Assembly: GCA_033961575.1 (NCBI GenBank)
Contig: CM066732.1
Coordinates: 106,704,687-106,768,686 of the forward strand
DNA length: 64,000 bases
Direction of reading: 5' to 3'
DNA from: Aselliscus stoliczkanus
Lineage: Eukaryota > Chordata > Mammalia > Chiroptera > Hipposideridae
Numbering within the stretch: position 1 is the first letter of the stretch; each line of letters begins with the position of its first letter. The notes beneath the pieces were generated by a model. That model was not told the origin of the DNA. It saw nothing but the letters and a program-made list of their open reading frames with translations, and ran no database searches. Position numbers and translations under genes: made by a program. Of this stretch, positions 32,470 through 44,100 are shown in pieces.

Positions 32470-33640
32470 TCATACTAGAGAAAAACTGGTGAAACAAAAA
32501 GTTGTTTCTTTGAAAAAGTTAGTACATTTATAAACCAGGCCAATCAAGAAAATAAGAAGGAAAACACAAATTACCAATATCAGGAATAAAAAAGGGAGTA
32601 GTACTACAGGTTCTACAGATATTAAAGGAAATATAAATGAACTTTATCCCCAAAAATCTAAGAAGTTAGATGAATTGGAAAAATGTTCTTGAAATACACA
32701 AACTACCCAAGCTCACTCAAGAAGAAACAGATGATTTGAATAGCCCTAAATCCATTAGTGCAATTTAACCCATAGTTTAAAACTTTCCTGGAAAAAAAAG
32801 CTGGGCCCAGATGGCTTCACTGGTAAATTCTACCAAACATTTAAGGAAGAAGTAAACTCCTCCAGAAAACAGAAAAGGAGGAATCCCTCCTCAGATCATT
32901 TGATGAGGCTAACATACCTTTATACCAAAGCAAGAGAAAGACATAAGAAAAGATACACTTCACAATTTCTCATGAATACATCCACTATAATTGCTGAAAT
33001 TGAAAATTCTCATACATTGCTGATAGGAATACAAAATGGCACAGCCAGTTTGAAAGTTTAGGGCAGTTTCCCATATGAAGATAAGTAGATACTGATCATA
33101 TGACCCAGCAATTTCACTCTTAAGTACTAAACCAAGAGAACTGAAAACATATTTATACACAAAGACCTATATGTGCATGTTCATTGCAGCTTTATTTCAT
33201 AATATCCCACAACTGGAAACAACCCGAGTGTTCAAGTGGTAAATAGATAAAAAAGTTGGAGGACATCATACAATGGGATACTACTCAGCAATAAAAAGAA
33301 TGTAAAGACCATACAAGAACTTGGATGACTATCCAAAGCACTATACTAAAGCAAAAAGCCCAATCGAAAACAAACCCATACCATCGTTTCATTTATGTGA
33401 CATTCTAGAAAAGGCAAAACTATAGGACAGAAATCAGGTCAGTGGCTGACAGGGACTGGGAGGGGGAGAGGCTGCAAAGGGGCAAGAGAAAGCTTTTTCA
33501 TATAGTGGAAATGTTCTATAACTTGAAAATGGTTGCGACATGACAACATGAATTTGTTAAAAAACTTGTTGAACTATAAATTTAAACACAGGGAAATGTT
33601 TTGTCTGTGTATTATATATATCTCAATAACCCTGAAATGA
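32470..33640 (+). repeat. L1 ORF2 remnant, sense
   Basis: 'aaaccaggccaatcaagaaa', 'ctgggcccagatggcttcac', 'catatgacccagcaatttca' and 'atgggatactactcagcaat' are sense L1 ORF2/3' text in order. It is an old copy with many stops and begins a few bases after the U2 fragment. Confidence 0.8.
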
Positions 33641-34929
33641 AAATAATCCTGAGTGCAAATAAATATGTATAAAATATACATACTTGGTAATTTTTAAAGA
33701 TATTTTCTCATAAAAGGGATCAGGTCTTTAGAAGAATCCCTGCACCTTTACCATCTTTTACTCCCACTTCTGATTTGCTCTATATTGTTAAGGGGGAGAA
33801 TATACAATTTTCATGTAAATCACGAAAGGAAGTGATGGGCAGAAAGGGTCCAACATATGTGTCCATAAGTGAATCATATTTAACACTTTTCTATGATGTT
33901 TTTCTCCAAAATTCTTTACTATCATAAAAAAAAAAGTCAAAACATTGTTTCTTTTATTTTTCCAGAAATCTGGTTTCTGGGATGCTATATTTCAATTTGC
34001 ATAATTCTAAGAAAGAAGTTCTATTGTATAATTGTATGCCAGTGCATTTCTCCTGCCCCACAAAAAAGAAAAGAAAAAAGAAAAAAAAATAGGCCTAGTA
34101 ACTGAGATCTAGGGCACAGGGGAAACAGAGGTTTCAGATACTGTATTTATTTAGACTCAAGAATACACCATCGACAGGAAAACAAGAAAAAAGTTTCAGA
34201 GGTTATAAAAAAGAAATGGGAATGTTTAGGATTTCTAAATCTCCATCCTCTTGTAGATTTAATGATTTTGGAGAGTGGGGGGACAGTGGAGAGAGAGGAG
34301 TCATAACACAGGCAGTCTAACACATCTCTATTCCTAGTCATGCTCTGACACAGCTGGCTGGGCAGGATGAAAGCATATTAATTCACTTACAAGCCCTCTT
34401 CATAATGAGATGAGAGGTTGAAAAGAATGGAAAGAGTGCTACTGGGAATTCAAGGAGTATTGTTTTTCAAAATAATACAAAATAATACAGATAAGAGAAC
34501 CCTCTTATCTGACAAAACTGGGACCAACTGGTAAATGAATAAAATGAAAGTCAGTATGAAGAGGAGATCATATGAATTGTGGCACTCACTAAAATTTTAA
34601 CTTAAAACATAAATCCATATTCATTCACCAATCTTTTGATGTAGGACCAAGACCTTCGCTTTTACTGTGGTAAGGATTACAATGATTTGATAGCAATATT
34701 TACTAGTGACTTGCCTTTAGCAAGTCCTTCCAAAGCGATTCAATTGAACTTTCAGAGCAATCATTCTCTTTTCACACTTATAATGATTTAGTTTATATAA
34801 TATTTACCTAAATTACATAATTACAATACCAAGTACAACTGGTATAAAAAGCTTTGGAACAAATGCAACTGACTCCTAGGAAGCACAGAACTCCAGTGGG
34901 AGGAGCAGAGTGTGCAGAGGTTTTGTAAT
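33641..34929. other. Non-coding, no feature recognised
   Basis: AT-rich with a purine/A-rich run at 34060-34092. Short frames have no support. Confidence 0.35.
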
Positions 34930-35450
34930 CTTTAATAGACATTGAAATTTATCAAAAGCCTTTGCTGCATTTATCATTATCACCATGAAAGAGTTCTTAT
35001 TTAGTCAAAACAGTGAATTACACTGATAGAATTTCTGAAGCTAAACCACCCTTACTTGATCCAATATTTGTAATACACTGATGCCCTTAGTTACAGATAT
35101 TGTTTAGGATTTTCACATACTGTTCATAAGTAGAATGGACCTATAGTTATCCTTCCTCATGTAGTCTATATCAGGCTTAAAGTCATACTAGCCTAATAAA
35201 ATAAGTTGGGAAGTTTCCCCCACTCTTTATTTCTAAACCTTATAATAAAACATTAATTTTCTTTTTTTTTTTGAAAATTCGATAGAACTCTTGGATAAAG
35301 TCATCTTTGTCTAGGGCTTTTGGGAAGGGGTAAGGGTGACAGTCTTTGATTACTACTTTGAATTCAAATGTTTTCTTTCTTCTCACACCAATTTTGTAAT
35401 TTCATATTTTTCAAAAAAAAAAACCTAGCTCATCTAATTTTTCAAAGCAT
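34930..35450 (-). repeat. L1 ORF2 (RT region), antisense
   Basis: 'aaagcctttgctgcatttat', 'gaatggacctatagttatcc', 'ctcttggataaagtcatctt' and 'ctagggcttttgggaagggg' are antisense L1 RT text. Degenerate. Confidence 0.75.
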
Positions 35451-35964
35451 TGTTTTGTAATAATCTTTTTTTCATTACTTTTGTGAAAGAAGATTCTAGG
35501 TTGTGGCCTACAGGGAACGTCAGAAGTCCTCTGATATTTCAGTCTGTACCCCTCTTGGCACTCATCTTCCAGATCCACCTCCCTCCCTTCTAGCTCCCAA
35601 CCCTCAAAATGGAGAAGGGTGATGGGGAAGAGGGAAGACATGAAGGCGAATAAATCTGCCTTCACCTATTGTCAACTCCCATTGCCACAGCCAGACTCAC
35701 CTCCACAAGGATGTTATCCAGCTGTCAGGATGGCTATTGTTTTTCTGCCTCATGGGGGCAGTGGAGACAACCATGAGCTACTCAGGTCAATACAAGGTAA
35801 GAAACCTCACCTAAAGTCCTCTCCCACCCTACCTACTGCCCATGGCAGGTACTTCAACCAATGTCATTGCCAATGTATTTGTGCCAGCCTTTGTTCAAGG
35901 TGCCAGGAAACTCAGGAGTGAACAATAGACAAAGGAGCCTGCGCCTTTGGGATTATAGTCTAGT
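35451..35964. other. Non-coding, no feature recognised
   Basis: The open frames at 35619-35921 and 35861-36103 lack support. 'ccagcctttgttcaaggtgc' and 'ctcaggagtgaacaatagac' may be an antisense L2 trace. Confidence 0.35.
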
Positions 35965-36655
35965 GCAGTGCTCGTCCAGTAGAAATAGAACACAAACATG
36001 TGCAATTAAATTTTCTAGTAGCCACATTTTAAAAAATTTTTTTAAAAAGATGAATTTAATTTTAATATTGTTGGGAGCTGAATTATGCCCTGCTCTCAAT
36101 TAATTTATTGAAATTCTAACCTCCAGCACTTCAGAACGTGTCTGTATTTGGAGATAAGGCCTCTCAAGAAGTAATTAAGTTAAAATGAGGTCGATAGGTG
36201 GACTCTACTCTGATGTGATTGGTGTCCTTATAAGAAGAGGCGATTAGGACATAAACAGGGAAGATGACATGAAGATACATGGAGGAAATAGCCATCTAAA
36301 AACCAACCAGATAGGCCTCAGAAGTAACCGAACTTGCTGACAACTTGATCTCTAGAACTCTAAAAAAATAAATTTTTGTTGCTTAGCTGCCCAATCTATA
36401 GCACTTTGTTTGTTACAGCAGCCCTAGAAAATTTATGTAAATAGTACATTTTATTTAGTCCAATATATCCAAAACATTATCATCTCAACCTGTAAGCAAT
36501 GTAAAAATGAATTAATGAGATACTTTACCTTCCTTTTTTGTACTACGTCTTCAAAATCTTGGGGTATTTTATAATTGCAGCACATCTCAGTTCAGACTAG
36601 CCACATTGTAAGTGCTCAATAACCACCTGAGCTACTGACTACCATATTGGACAGT
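35965..36655 (+). mobile_element. DNA-transposon-type repeat split by an MLT1 LTR
   Basis: The ends are complementary: 'gtgcagtgctcgtccagtag' near the left and 'gactaccatattggacagtg' at the right, with shared 'agccacat' cores. The text breaks at about 36068 and resumes at about 36439 ('tttatttagtccaatatatc'). It resembles an old hAT-type MITE. Exact family not assigned. Confidence 0.6.
36069..36438 (+). mobile_element. MLT1-type (MaLR) solo LTR, nested
   Basis: Order: 'gtctgtatttggagataagg', 'gtaattaagttaaaatgagg', 'ggtgtccttataagaagagg', 'aaaaaataaatttttgttgc' and 'tttgttacagcagccctaga' matches MLT1. It begins TGTTGGGAGCTG. It is older than the L1s around it but younger than the host DNA transposon. 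Confidence 0.82.
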
Positions 36656-36749
36656 GGAGGTGTAGCATCCAGCCCTCTTCCAAACCATGCTGCCATTTCC
36701 CACAACCTGGAAACCCACACATGCTCTTTGCCTCAGTGCTCCTTAGCGT

Positions 36750-37740
36750 TTGTTTGCTTGTTTGTTTTGTCAATGGTAAGAAATGTCCAAACCTGTGGAA
36801 AATTTTTTTTTAGTTTATTTGAGCCAAACTGATGACATATGCTGGAGAGCAAAATCTCAAATGCTCCAGAGAATAACAGTTTTGAAGCTTCTTTTATGCA
36901 TTCGAAATTAAAGAGGGGAAGTAAGGAAAATTGGAGAAAGCAAGGCGAGGACTGGATTACAGGATAATTGACAAGATTCTGTGCTCTCTTAAGGGTAGTT
37001 CTGGCTTATTTCAAAGGTGTGTTAACCTAGATGCACAGAAACAATGGACGGGGCTTAACTTAAGGCAAAGATAAACCTTTTGCTAAAGAAGTTATATGTC
37101 CAGAGTGTGACTACCCACCATGACCTGCCCAGTTAGGAATTTCTGATCAGATCACCCTGGGAGATTACTTTGTATAGAACCTTTTTTTTTTTTTTAGATT
37201 TTTTTTTAAATTGGGGAATTGGGGGAGGGCAACAGACAAGTTGCTGTCCTTTTGTTCTTCAGTCTAGTTGTGGAGGACATTGCTTCACTGGCCCATGTTG
37301 ATATCATCATTGTGCTCTTCTTGGGTGAGGCAGATTGGTCACCGGCCTCTGGATGGCCGCTCACAGCGGCTCTTGGCAGCTCACACCAGCTGCCAGCCGC
37401 TCACGCTGGCTGCTGGCCACTCACTGTAGCCTATGGCAGCCCACTGCAGCAGGGGCTGCAGCTATGCCGCGCAGGGGACTCACAGCAGCGCACCTCCAGG
37501 TGGAGCTGTTGTTCACCGTCTTAGCTGTAGAGGGCGGGGTCACTGGCCCTCATATATGGGATCCGAACCAGGGTTGCTCTTAACCAACATGTCACTCGGC
37601 TGGCCCTCCATAGAACCTTTTATGTGTGTGCCATCCACAGTTCATTTTTATTTGTCTGCCAGACCCGCTGACTTCCCTCTGGCTTTTGCAGCCTGTTAGT
37701 GCTGGTTATGAAGAGGGAGCCAGCAACCTAGGCTGAGTTA
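36750..37740 (-). mobile_element. Probable LTR, antisense, with nested SINE
   Basis: 'aatgtccaaacctgtgg', 'gtttatttgagccaaactga', 'ggtgtgttaacctagatgca' and, after the SINE, 'ttgtctgccagacccgctga' and 'gccagcaacctaggctg' read as one antisense LTR-like element interrupted at 37186-37609. Boundaries are not resolved and the family is not identified. Confidence 0.45.
37186..37609 (-). repeat. Long SINE (family A, extended form), antisense
   Basis: The T run and 'ggggaattgggggagggcaa' (tail) are followed by the GC-rich body and the head 'ggccagccgagtgacatgtt' on the reverse strand. The duplication atagaacctttt (37174-37185; 37610-37621) is perfect. Three overlapping plus-strand frames (82-101 aa) are SINE artefacts. 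Confidence 0.93.
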
Positions 37741-38919
37741 ATCATCTTGTCAGAAATCAGAAGTCTCCAAATAGGACCAGGGAGGTGTGGAACACACACT
37801 GTTTTTGTCTAGTCAGTGCTCAAATCAAAAAGTGTTGTAATGGCACAGTCATCTACCTGCTCAGTTTTACACAAGTTTTCCCTCTGTAGATCATTGGGTT
37901 TTTCTACAGCTTCAAAGGCAGAGAAATTGAGTAGGACATTCAAAGGCTTCAAATATGCACTTAGGGTTATGAAAAGAAATAATGGCTTAGAACCCCTCCA
38001 CCTCCAGGGTCTGCATAGCAAAGACCCACTTCTGTGAAAGACCCTCCTGAGATTCAGACAAATAATTCTTGGCCAGACAGCTTTATTCCCATCTGTTAAA
38101 AAGAAGAACCACTTAGTGCTGTACTTCAAACGTGCTCTTTCCCTTCATGTTGAACACTGGAGTTTCAGGTTTTATTTTCACTTCTAATGTTCTGATTCAC
38201 TAACATCTTAATGAAAATTCATAATACTTTTTAAAGTATATGTATTCCAGACATCAGCTGGCATTGACCTCTTTCTTAATATCTAGAAAAAAATAGATTA
38301 AAATCTCTGTGTTATGGACTGTAGAAAATTCAGTGGCATTCTTGAGATCTGCCTATTTTAGGGAGGGAGGAAGCCTCTAATTGGTCTTTCCGTTTCTGCC
38401 TCTGCTGAGGGAATACTGAGATGGGGGCTCTTCTTATCATCCATTCCCATCCTGCTTAACCCTGTTCAGCCCTGGGTTGTTCCTGGCCTTAATTTCTACC
38501 CAATGCACTCTCTAATCAAGGCATTTTGAGTGAATAGAAAATATTACTGAAGGTAGTACAAAATAATTTAAAATCCAATAATAGATATTTGTATTGCTGA
38601 AGGTCCCTTGGCTATTGCCTTGACTTGGGCACCAGCCAACTTCCATATTTTTGCTGCACTGTCTCCTCCTTCCCCTGTGTCTCTCCCTCTACCCATAATT
38701 ACCCCCCTCTAAACCCCTATTTGTTTCTAAAGCACATGACTTCAGCTATCACAGGTTTGCCTTGGCTCCTGCAGATCTCCACACCCTACCCTACGGTCTC
38801 ACCTTTGCTTCAAGAGCAAAATCAAGGTATTTTTGATCTTCTTAATATACCTAACTATATTTAAAGAAGTCTCAATTGGATTAATTTCAAGATTTGGATA
38901 CATCTGTCCTGTGAAATTG
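37741..38919. other. Non-coding, no feature recognised
   Basis: Unassigned. The minus frame at 37809-38129 (106 aa) has normal composition but no recognised family or splice support. 38640-38830 is C/T-rich. Confidence 0.35.
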
Positions 38920-38999
38920 TTGGGCTGTTGAAAAAGTCATGACACATTTTTCTATGTCTTTCATTGCAAAAATGTGTCATGACTTTTCCGACAACCTAA
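38920..38999. mobile_element. 80 bp mariner-type palindromic MITE (MADE1-like)
   Basis: The two halves are inverted repeats. The arm 'aaaagtcatgacacattttt' is perfectly complementary on both sides, and the termini (ttgggctgttg / cgacaacctaa) are imperfectly complementary and mariner-like. Total length is 80 bp, as for the human MADE1 MITE, but the arm sequence differs. A TA follows the right end. The left flank reads TG, a likely mutated TA. Confidence 0.85.
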
Positions 39000-39814
39000 T
39001 AAATAATATCCATTCTTTTCTCTTTCCTTTATCCCTCCCTGCACCTCATACTCTTTTCATCCATTACCTGTCCATTTTGGGTCCTCTGTTCCCTCCTTGC
39101 CAGCATCCCGTTTAAAAAATGAAGATATTATAGAATCTTCTGTGTTTGATTTTCATAGTTCCTTGTTTTCATTCTCTCTGGCTAATAGCCAAATGTGAGC
39201 CAGCGCTGCATTAAGGTGTTTCCTTTTTCAGTGGGGTATTTGCTTTCCAGTAGAGGAGCTAGGACCTTACCATGCTGACCAAAGCAAGTAAAAATGGAGG
39301 TGTCCTTGAGCACGAGGCATAGTTACCTAAAAGCAAGAGTACCCCTTTGCCTTCTTGCCTTTGGTGGCCGATGGTGAACATGAGCAAGATAGTCTTCTTG
39401 TAAATAGGAAATATAATTTAGAGGAGTCTAATACCAGAAGAAGTAGACAGATAATGCAACTCATTTTCATCTTGATTAGAACCTCAACATCTTAACCAAA
39501 GGGCACCTTGGTTAGGTGTGCAGACCAATTGTCTCATAACCAAAGAGATTGGTCATTCTTTAGGAAAGGACCTGGAGGGAAAGGCTTTGCTATGAGGTGT
39601 CAGAATGTGTGAGTTACCCCGCCAGGAAGTGGGCCTTGATCTTCATAGCACCCCCTCCCAGCAGGCAGTTATTTCTCCTTCCTCTGAATTCACCCAGCAG
39701 CTCTTCACCTGGACCTCCCTCACAGCGCTTACCCTTTCTACCCTCTGTACAGTTATTTACTGTTACACCTTTTCTCCTTGTCAGAAATGAATTCCCTAAA
39801 GGCCTTGATACTTG
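39000..39814. other. Non-coding, no feature recognised
   Basis: Frames at 39597-39830 and 39614-39940 overlap on opposite strands without support. 39700-39815 may already be L2-derived. Confidence 0.35.
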
Positions 39815-40140
39815 CTCTTCCCTCATATAAATGTATCTCTGATCAAACGTCATCTTATCAGAAAGCTCTTCCCTGAGCGGCCTCCATAAAAATAATATAC
39901 TCTCTATCCTCAACACCTCTCTCTCCATTCTCTGCTTCATTTTTATTCATAGCTCTTACCACTACTTGACATATGATAGTATTTTTGTCTGTTTCCCCCA
40001 ATGCATACCCAATCATACAACTCACAGAGAAGAGAGACTTTATTGTGTATTTAACTTCATTCCTAGCTTGCAAAATAGAGCCGAGCATATACAGTAGGTA
40101 ATCAATAAATATTCATTAAATAAATGAAAAAATCAATCAT
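39815..40140 (+). repeat. LINE-2 3' UTR, sense
   Basis: 'aaagctcttccctgagcggc', 'cattctctgcttcatttttatt', 'gtctgtttcccccaatgc' and 'caataaatattcattaaata' appear in the canonical L2 3' order. Confidence 0.7.
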
Positions 40141-40240
40141 AATATTTATTCATCTATTTATCTATCTGTGTCACCCCTACAGTACTTAATATAAGGCCTA
40201 GCATTTCTTAGGAACCTAGAAATTATTTGTTGAATGGAGA

Positions 40241-40346
40241 AAAGGGGGGTGGAGGAAGGTGGCAGGAAATGAAAAAGGAGAGAAAGAAAGGTGGGTGGGA
40301 GGAAGGGGTGGGAAGGAAAAAAGAAGGAGGGAAGAAGAGAGAACTG
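40241..40346. repeat. Purine-rich (GA) tract
   Basis: About 105 bases almost entirely A and G on this strand (G runs, 'gaaagaaagg', 'aagaaggagggaag'), capable of triplex (H-DNA) formation in principle. Confidence 0.8.
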
Positions 40347-41025
40347 AAATGACTAAATGAAGGAATAAATGAACAGGTTCTACATAAGCAAAATGTAACC
40401 TTGGGAAATTACGGGAAAGACTGCAAATGTCATTAAACCAGCTGGTACAAGGAAGAAGGACCAGAGAGTGGCTCCTCTCCTTGGTGTAGTCACATACTGC
40501 AGAGAGTCAGGATGCAAGGAAAATCACTACTGGAAAATGTCATCCTACAGTCTGGCCAAGTGAAATATTAGATGAATTTAGGCATTAGCACTGCTTGGCC
40601 AAGAGCCACAGAGCTAATTGTTATTTCTTTGCATCTCTTAAGATTACCCCATTAAAACTTGCATTTTTAATACAATGAATAAATATCTGTAAGCCCCATA
40701 ATTAAAGAATGGTCTAGCAAATTAAGAAAATTACTTTTTCATAAAGAGGAAATTAAGACATGGAATCAGTCCAGGAAATTATTCAACTGCCTCTGTATAG
40801 AACCAAGTCATATTTTCTCCCTGCCTCTTTAACCATCTTCTGGCACTTTTCTTCAGAGCCATCTGACTCTCATCAGCCAGGCCATGCTGACTAGCCTTCA
40901 TGTTCCAGCTACTCAGCCATTAGGTGCTCATGAAGTTGGGCTTATTCCCTAATGAAAAACAGAAGGGCACTGAAGCTGTCCAGAAGATAGTAAATCATGG
41001 TGACTAAGAGGTTAGCATCTAAGGT
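40347..41025. other. Non-coding; TAAT-rich patch
   Basis: 40620-40760 is AT-rich with homeodomain-like TAAT cores and an octamer-like 'tttgcatct'. No gene. May be unique sequence. Confidence 0.35.
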
Positions 41026-41029
41026 CAGG

Positions 41030-41170
41030 TTCCTGGGTTCAGATTCTGGACCTGTCTTTTAATTGCTTTGTGACTTTGGGCAAGCTATTTAGCCTCTTAA
41101 ATCTTAATTTTTATCAGTAAAATATGTGATAATAATAATGCCCCACTCATAGTGTTATAACAAATATGGT
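41030..41170 (+). repeat. MIR element, sense
   Basis: 'gggttcagattctggacctg', 'gtgactttgggcaagctatt' and 'taataataatgccccactca' follow MIR order. Confidence 0.75.
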
Positions 41171-44100
41171 ATTTGCAAGAACAATGTATATCTATGTAAA
41201 TATAGTGTTGTAATGGTATATTTAGTAGAATTTTTAACAAATAATAAGTGTTTAAGGAAAGTTAGTTCTTTTCTGTCTTGTTTGTTTTGTCCTTTTTTTC
41301 TCCTTTGACAGGATAAATTCCTTAAAGGAAGAAATCATGTTTTTTCTTTTTCTTGGTAGCAATTCATTTTAACCAATAAAATATTCTAAAAAAAAGAAAA
41401 TATGTACTCACTTTAGGTGATACCACTCTATCCCAATCAGTAACTTGTACTTATATTTTACTAAAGATAGCATCCAGTTGTGAAGCCATTAGGAAGACTT
41501 CATGGGTTTGCGGGTGGTTAGTTTGTACCTGCATGCTGTTTTCAGGTCATGTTTTCATTCCTATCATTCCTTTTTCTATTCTCTTTCTCTCAACCTTGCT
41601 GTCATTTTTTACTTCATTCTCTTACTCCAAAAATACATTGGATGTTTGCCACCAAACTCTCCCCACTGGTTTGTTGTAGAGTCATATGAAACTCAAATCG
41701 CATTCTCCCATAAAACACAAATGCCTAATTGATGAAAGATAATGTGATTTCCCAAGGTTGTGGCTGTGGTCTCTCCATGTCTTCCACTTCCTGAAGAGTC
41801 AAACTGATGCTCCTTTTATCAGCAGGAATGGAGACAAGCTTGGCACACACACCCTGCTCTAGAATACTAAAGCCAGAAGGTAAGACAACACTGCTGACAC
41901 CCTTGACCCTGGTCTGCAGTCCTGCTGAGTGAACTTCCAACTCAAATATTCTTTCCTGCCTTTGTTGAAGCTATAAGGAACCATTCAATTAACTCCACCA
42001 GCTTCAGCCCATTAATTTGTCCTGTTTCCATGCTTCCAGTCTATCATGAGAGGAATCATACTGCTATAGCAAGAAAGAATCTCCCACCCACCATGGTGCC
42101 CATTTGCACCCTGGCAATTCAGGGGCTTCCTATAGAAGGAGAATCCAAAAAAGCTAAGAAGGGAGAAGAAAGGCTAATGGAAGTTTGCACATGTTAAAAA
42201 AGAAAAAAAGGCTCCCGGGGTCATAGTTTGACAAGCACAAGGCCTTGGAAAAATGATAAACCTGAGTATTCAGAAAAATAAGGGCTAAGTTACTTTCTAA
42301 AAAACTGAGTCACGTTTGGAGGGAAGATCAACTGGGATAATTCCAGTTTCAATGTATTCACCGTGGGGGGCTGTGAGGGGAGATCTAGGTTCTTCAAACA
42401 GAAATGCTCCCTACATTCAATATTTAAAAACTTGGAATTTACTTGAACTTTTAGGTTTAGGTTCACCATCTGCCAGAAGTTTAAGCCTGTTTTCTTATAT
42501 AATCAAAACCTGGGTTACAGCTAGTATTAATAATGCATCTGTATTACCCATAATTGCTTCAAGCTCCATTTTGGCACAATTAAGGATAATCACAATCCTT
42601 TGAAAAGTCCATAGTTTATTCTGTTTAAAGCTACTGTTAGAGCTAATGCGTTTTCATTTGTCTACTTTCCACTCAATTAATCTGAAATCAAATATGCATT
42701 TCTTTTAACTGTGTCCACTTTCATCTTTCATTCCCTAAACCAAAGTAATAAGTTTGAGTGTCTAGCAGACAAAAATAGATTTATGTGTTTTAGTTACCAA
42801 ATCCTATAAAAATCCTTAAAATATGCATAATAGTATCACATTTATGGAAAGGTCATATATAAAATGGCTTCAGCCATCTGGGTTGAAGCTAAGAGCCTGT
42901 AAGTCATTGAAGGCTAAGTAAGTGAAGGTAGAGGTTGCTTATGGCTACTATAACTACCCAGTGGTCTTCTGTTACTTTTTTACTGCGAACTAGTCACAGC
43001 TGCAACCAGCAAAAGTCAGACATAGTCTGCCAAAGGGCAGCAGGTCACTATTCCCAGTACCCACCCCCCACACAAGACATTCTGCTTTCAGACATCTTCT
43101 CACACTACTAGTCTCTCATATTTCACTATGGCTGCAACTCATGCCTTCCCTGGCAATGGTTAGAACTCCTCAACAAGACCCTTTCCTACCCTTAGCAGAA
43201 TAACATTTGGCTTTGCTCATTTCCTACTGCACTTTCAAGACAACTCGCCTCCCTTCCAAAGCTTCAGGAGAAGGAAGGGGCTTTGGAATCCATTCTTTGG
43301 AATGAAGTTATTAGTGTCCTGCCTAGATACTACATATGCTTACAAAAAAGCCAATGAATGACCCCAACCCTCTCCCCTCACCCCAGTGCTCAGCTTTCTT
43401 AATAGAAGGACTGTAGAGAAGTCCATCTAGGCTGAAGGTCTTATTTCCAAAACCAAAGCATCTGTAATATCCTCCAAACCTTTCAAGTATCCACCAAGAG
43501 GGATATCGCTTCTCTCTGGTTACTGCAATCAGCATTGCTTTACCTCAATCCTATAACCACTCCTCTCAGTGTCCCAGCCTCCCAAAGAGAATATGCAGAT
43601 TACTTGAGGTCACTGAGCCTAACAGCTGTGGGCTTTGACTGGGCCAACTCTCCTTCCAGGTCTCTAAACACAATGCCTTGCTAAGTGGCTTCAGCACACT
43701 GGGTTATCCTGCTTATCACTGAAACAAGTACGTCCTAGAACACAGGTCTTGTGGGTGGGTCTACTGTGTTCAGGGCTATACCCCTCCTGTGCCATCTACT
43801 AACATCTGCAACAACCATGCCTGAGACAGGGTTAGGGTCCTGCAGACAATGCAGCAGGGAGATGCCTCAGGTTCCCCTGTGTCACAGACAGGAATTCAAG
43901 TCACATCACCTTTCTACAATGTAGGCCAGACCATACATTAAACTTGGACACAACTGGAAACCAGTCATCATTAGTAAAAAGGTGCATCTGAAATGGAATT
44001 CAATTAAGGATGAGAATTCAGATTTTAAGAGCTTACATCAAACCTCAATCACATGCAATCCAGAGAGAGAGGTTCCCCTTTGTACATCAATCTGACCAAC

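Noticed and set aside
40241..40346. Purine-rich tract considered as a centromeric or telomeric repeat
   Set aside because: No regular unit. It is an irregular GA-rich low-complexity tract.
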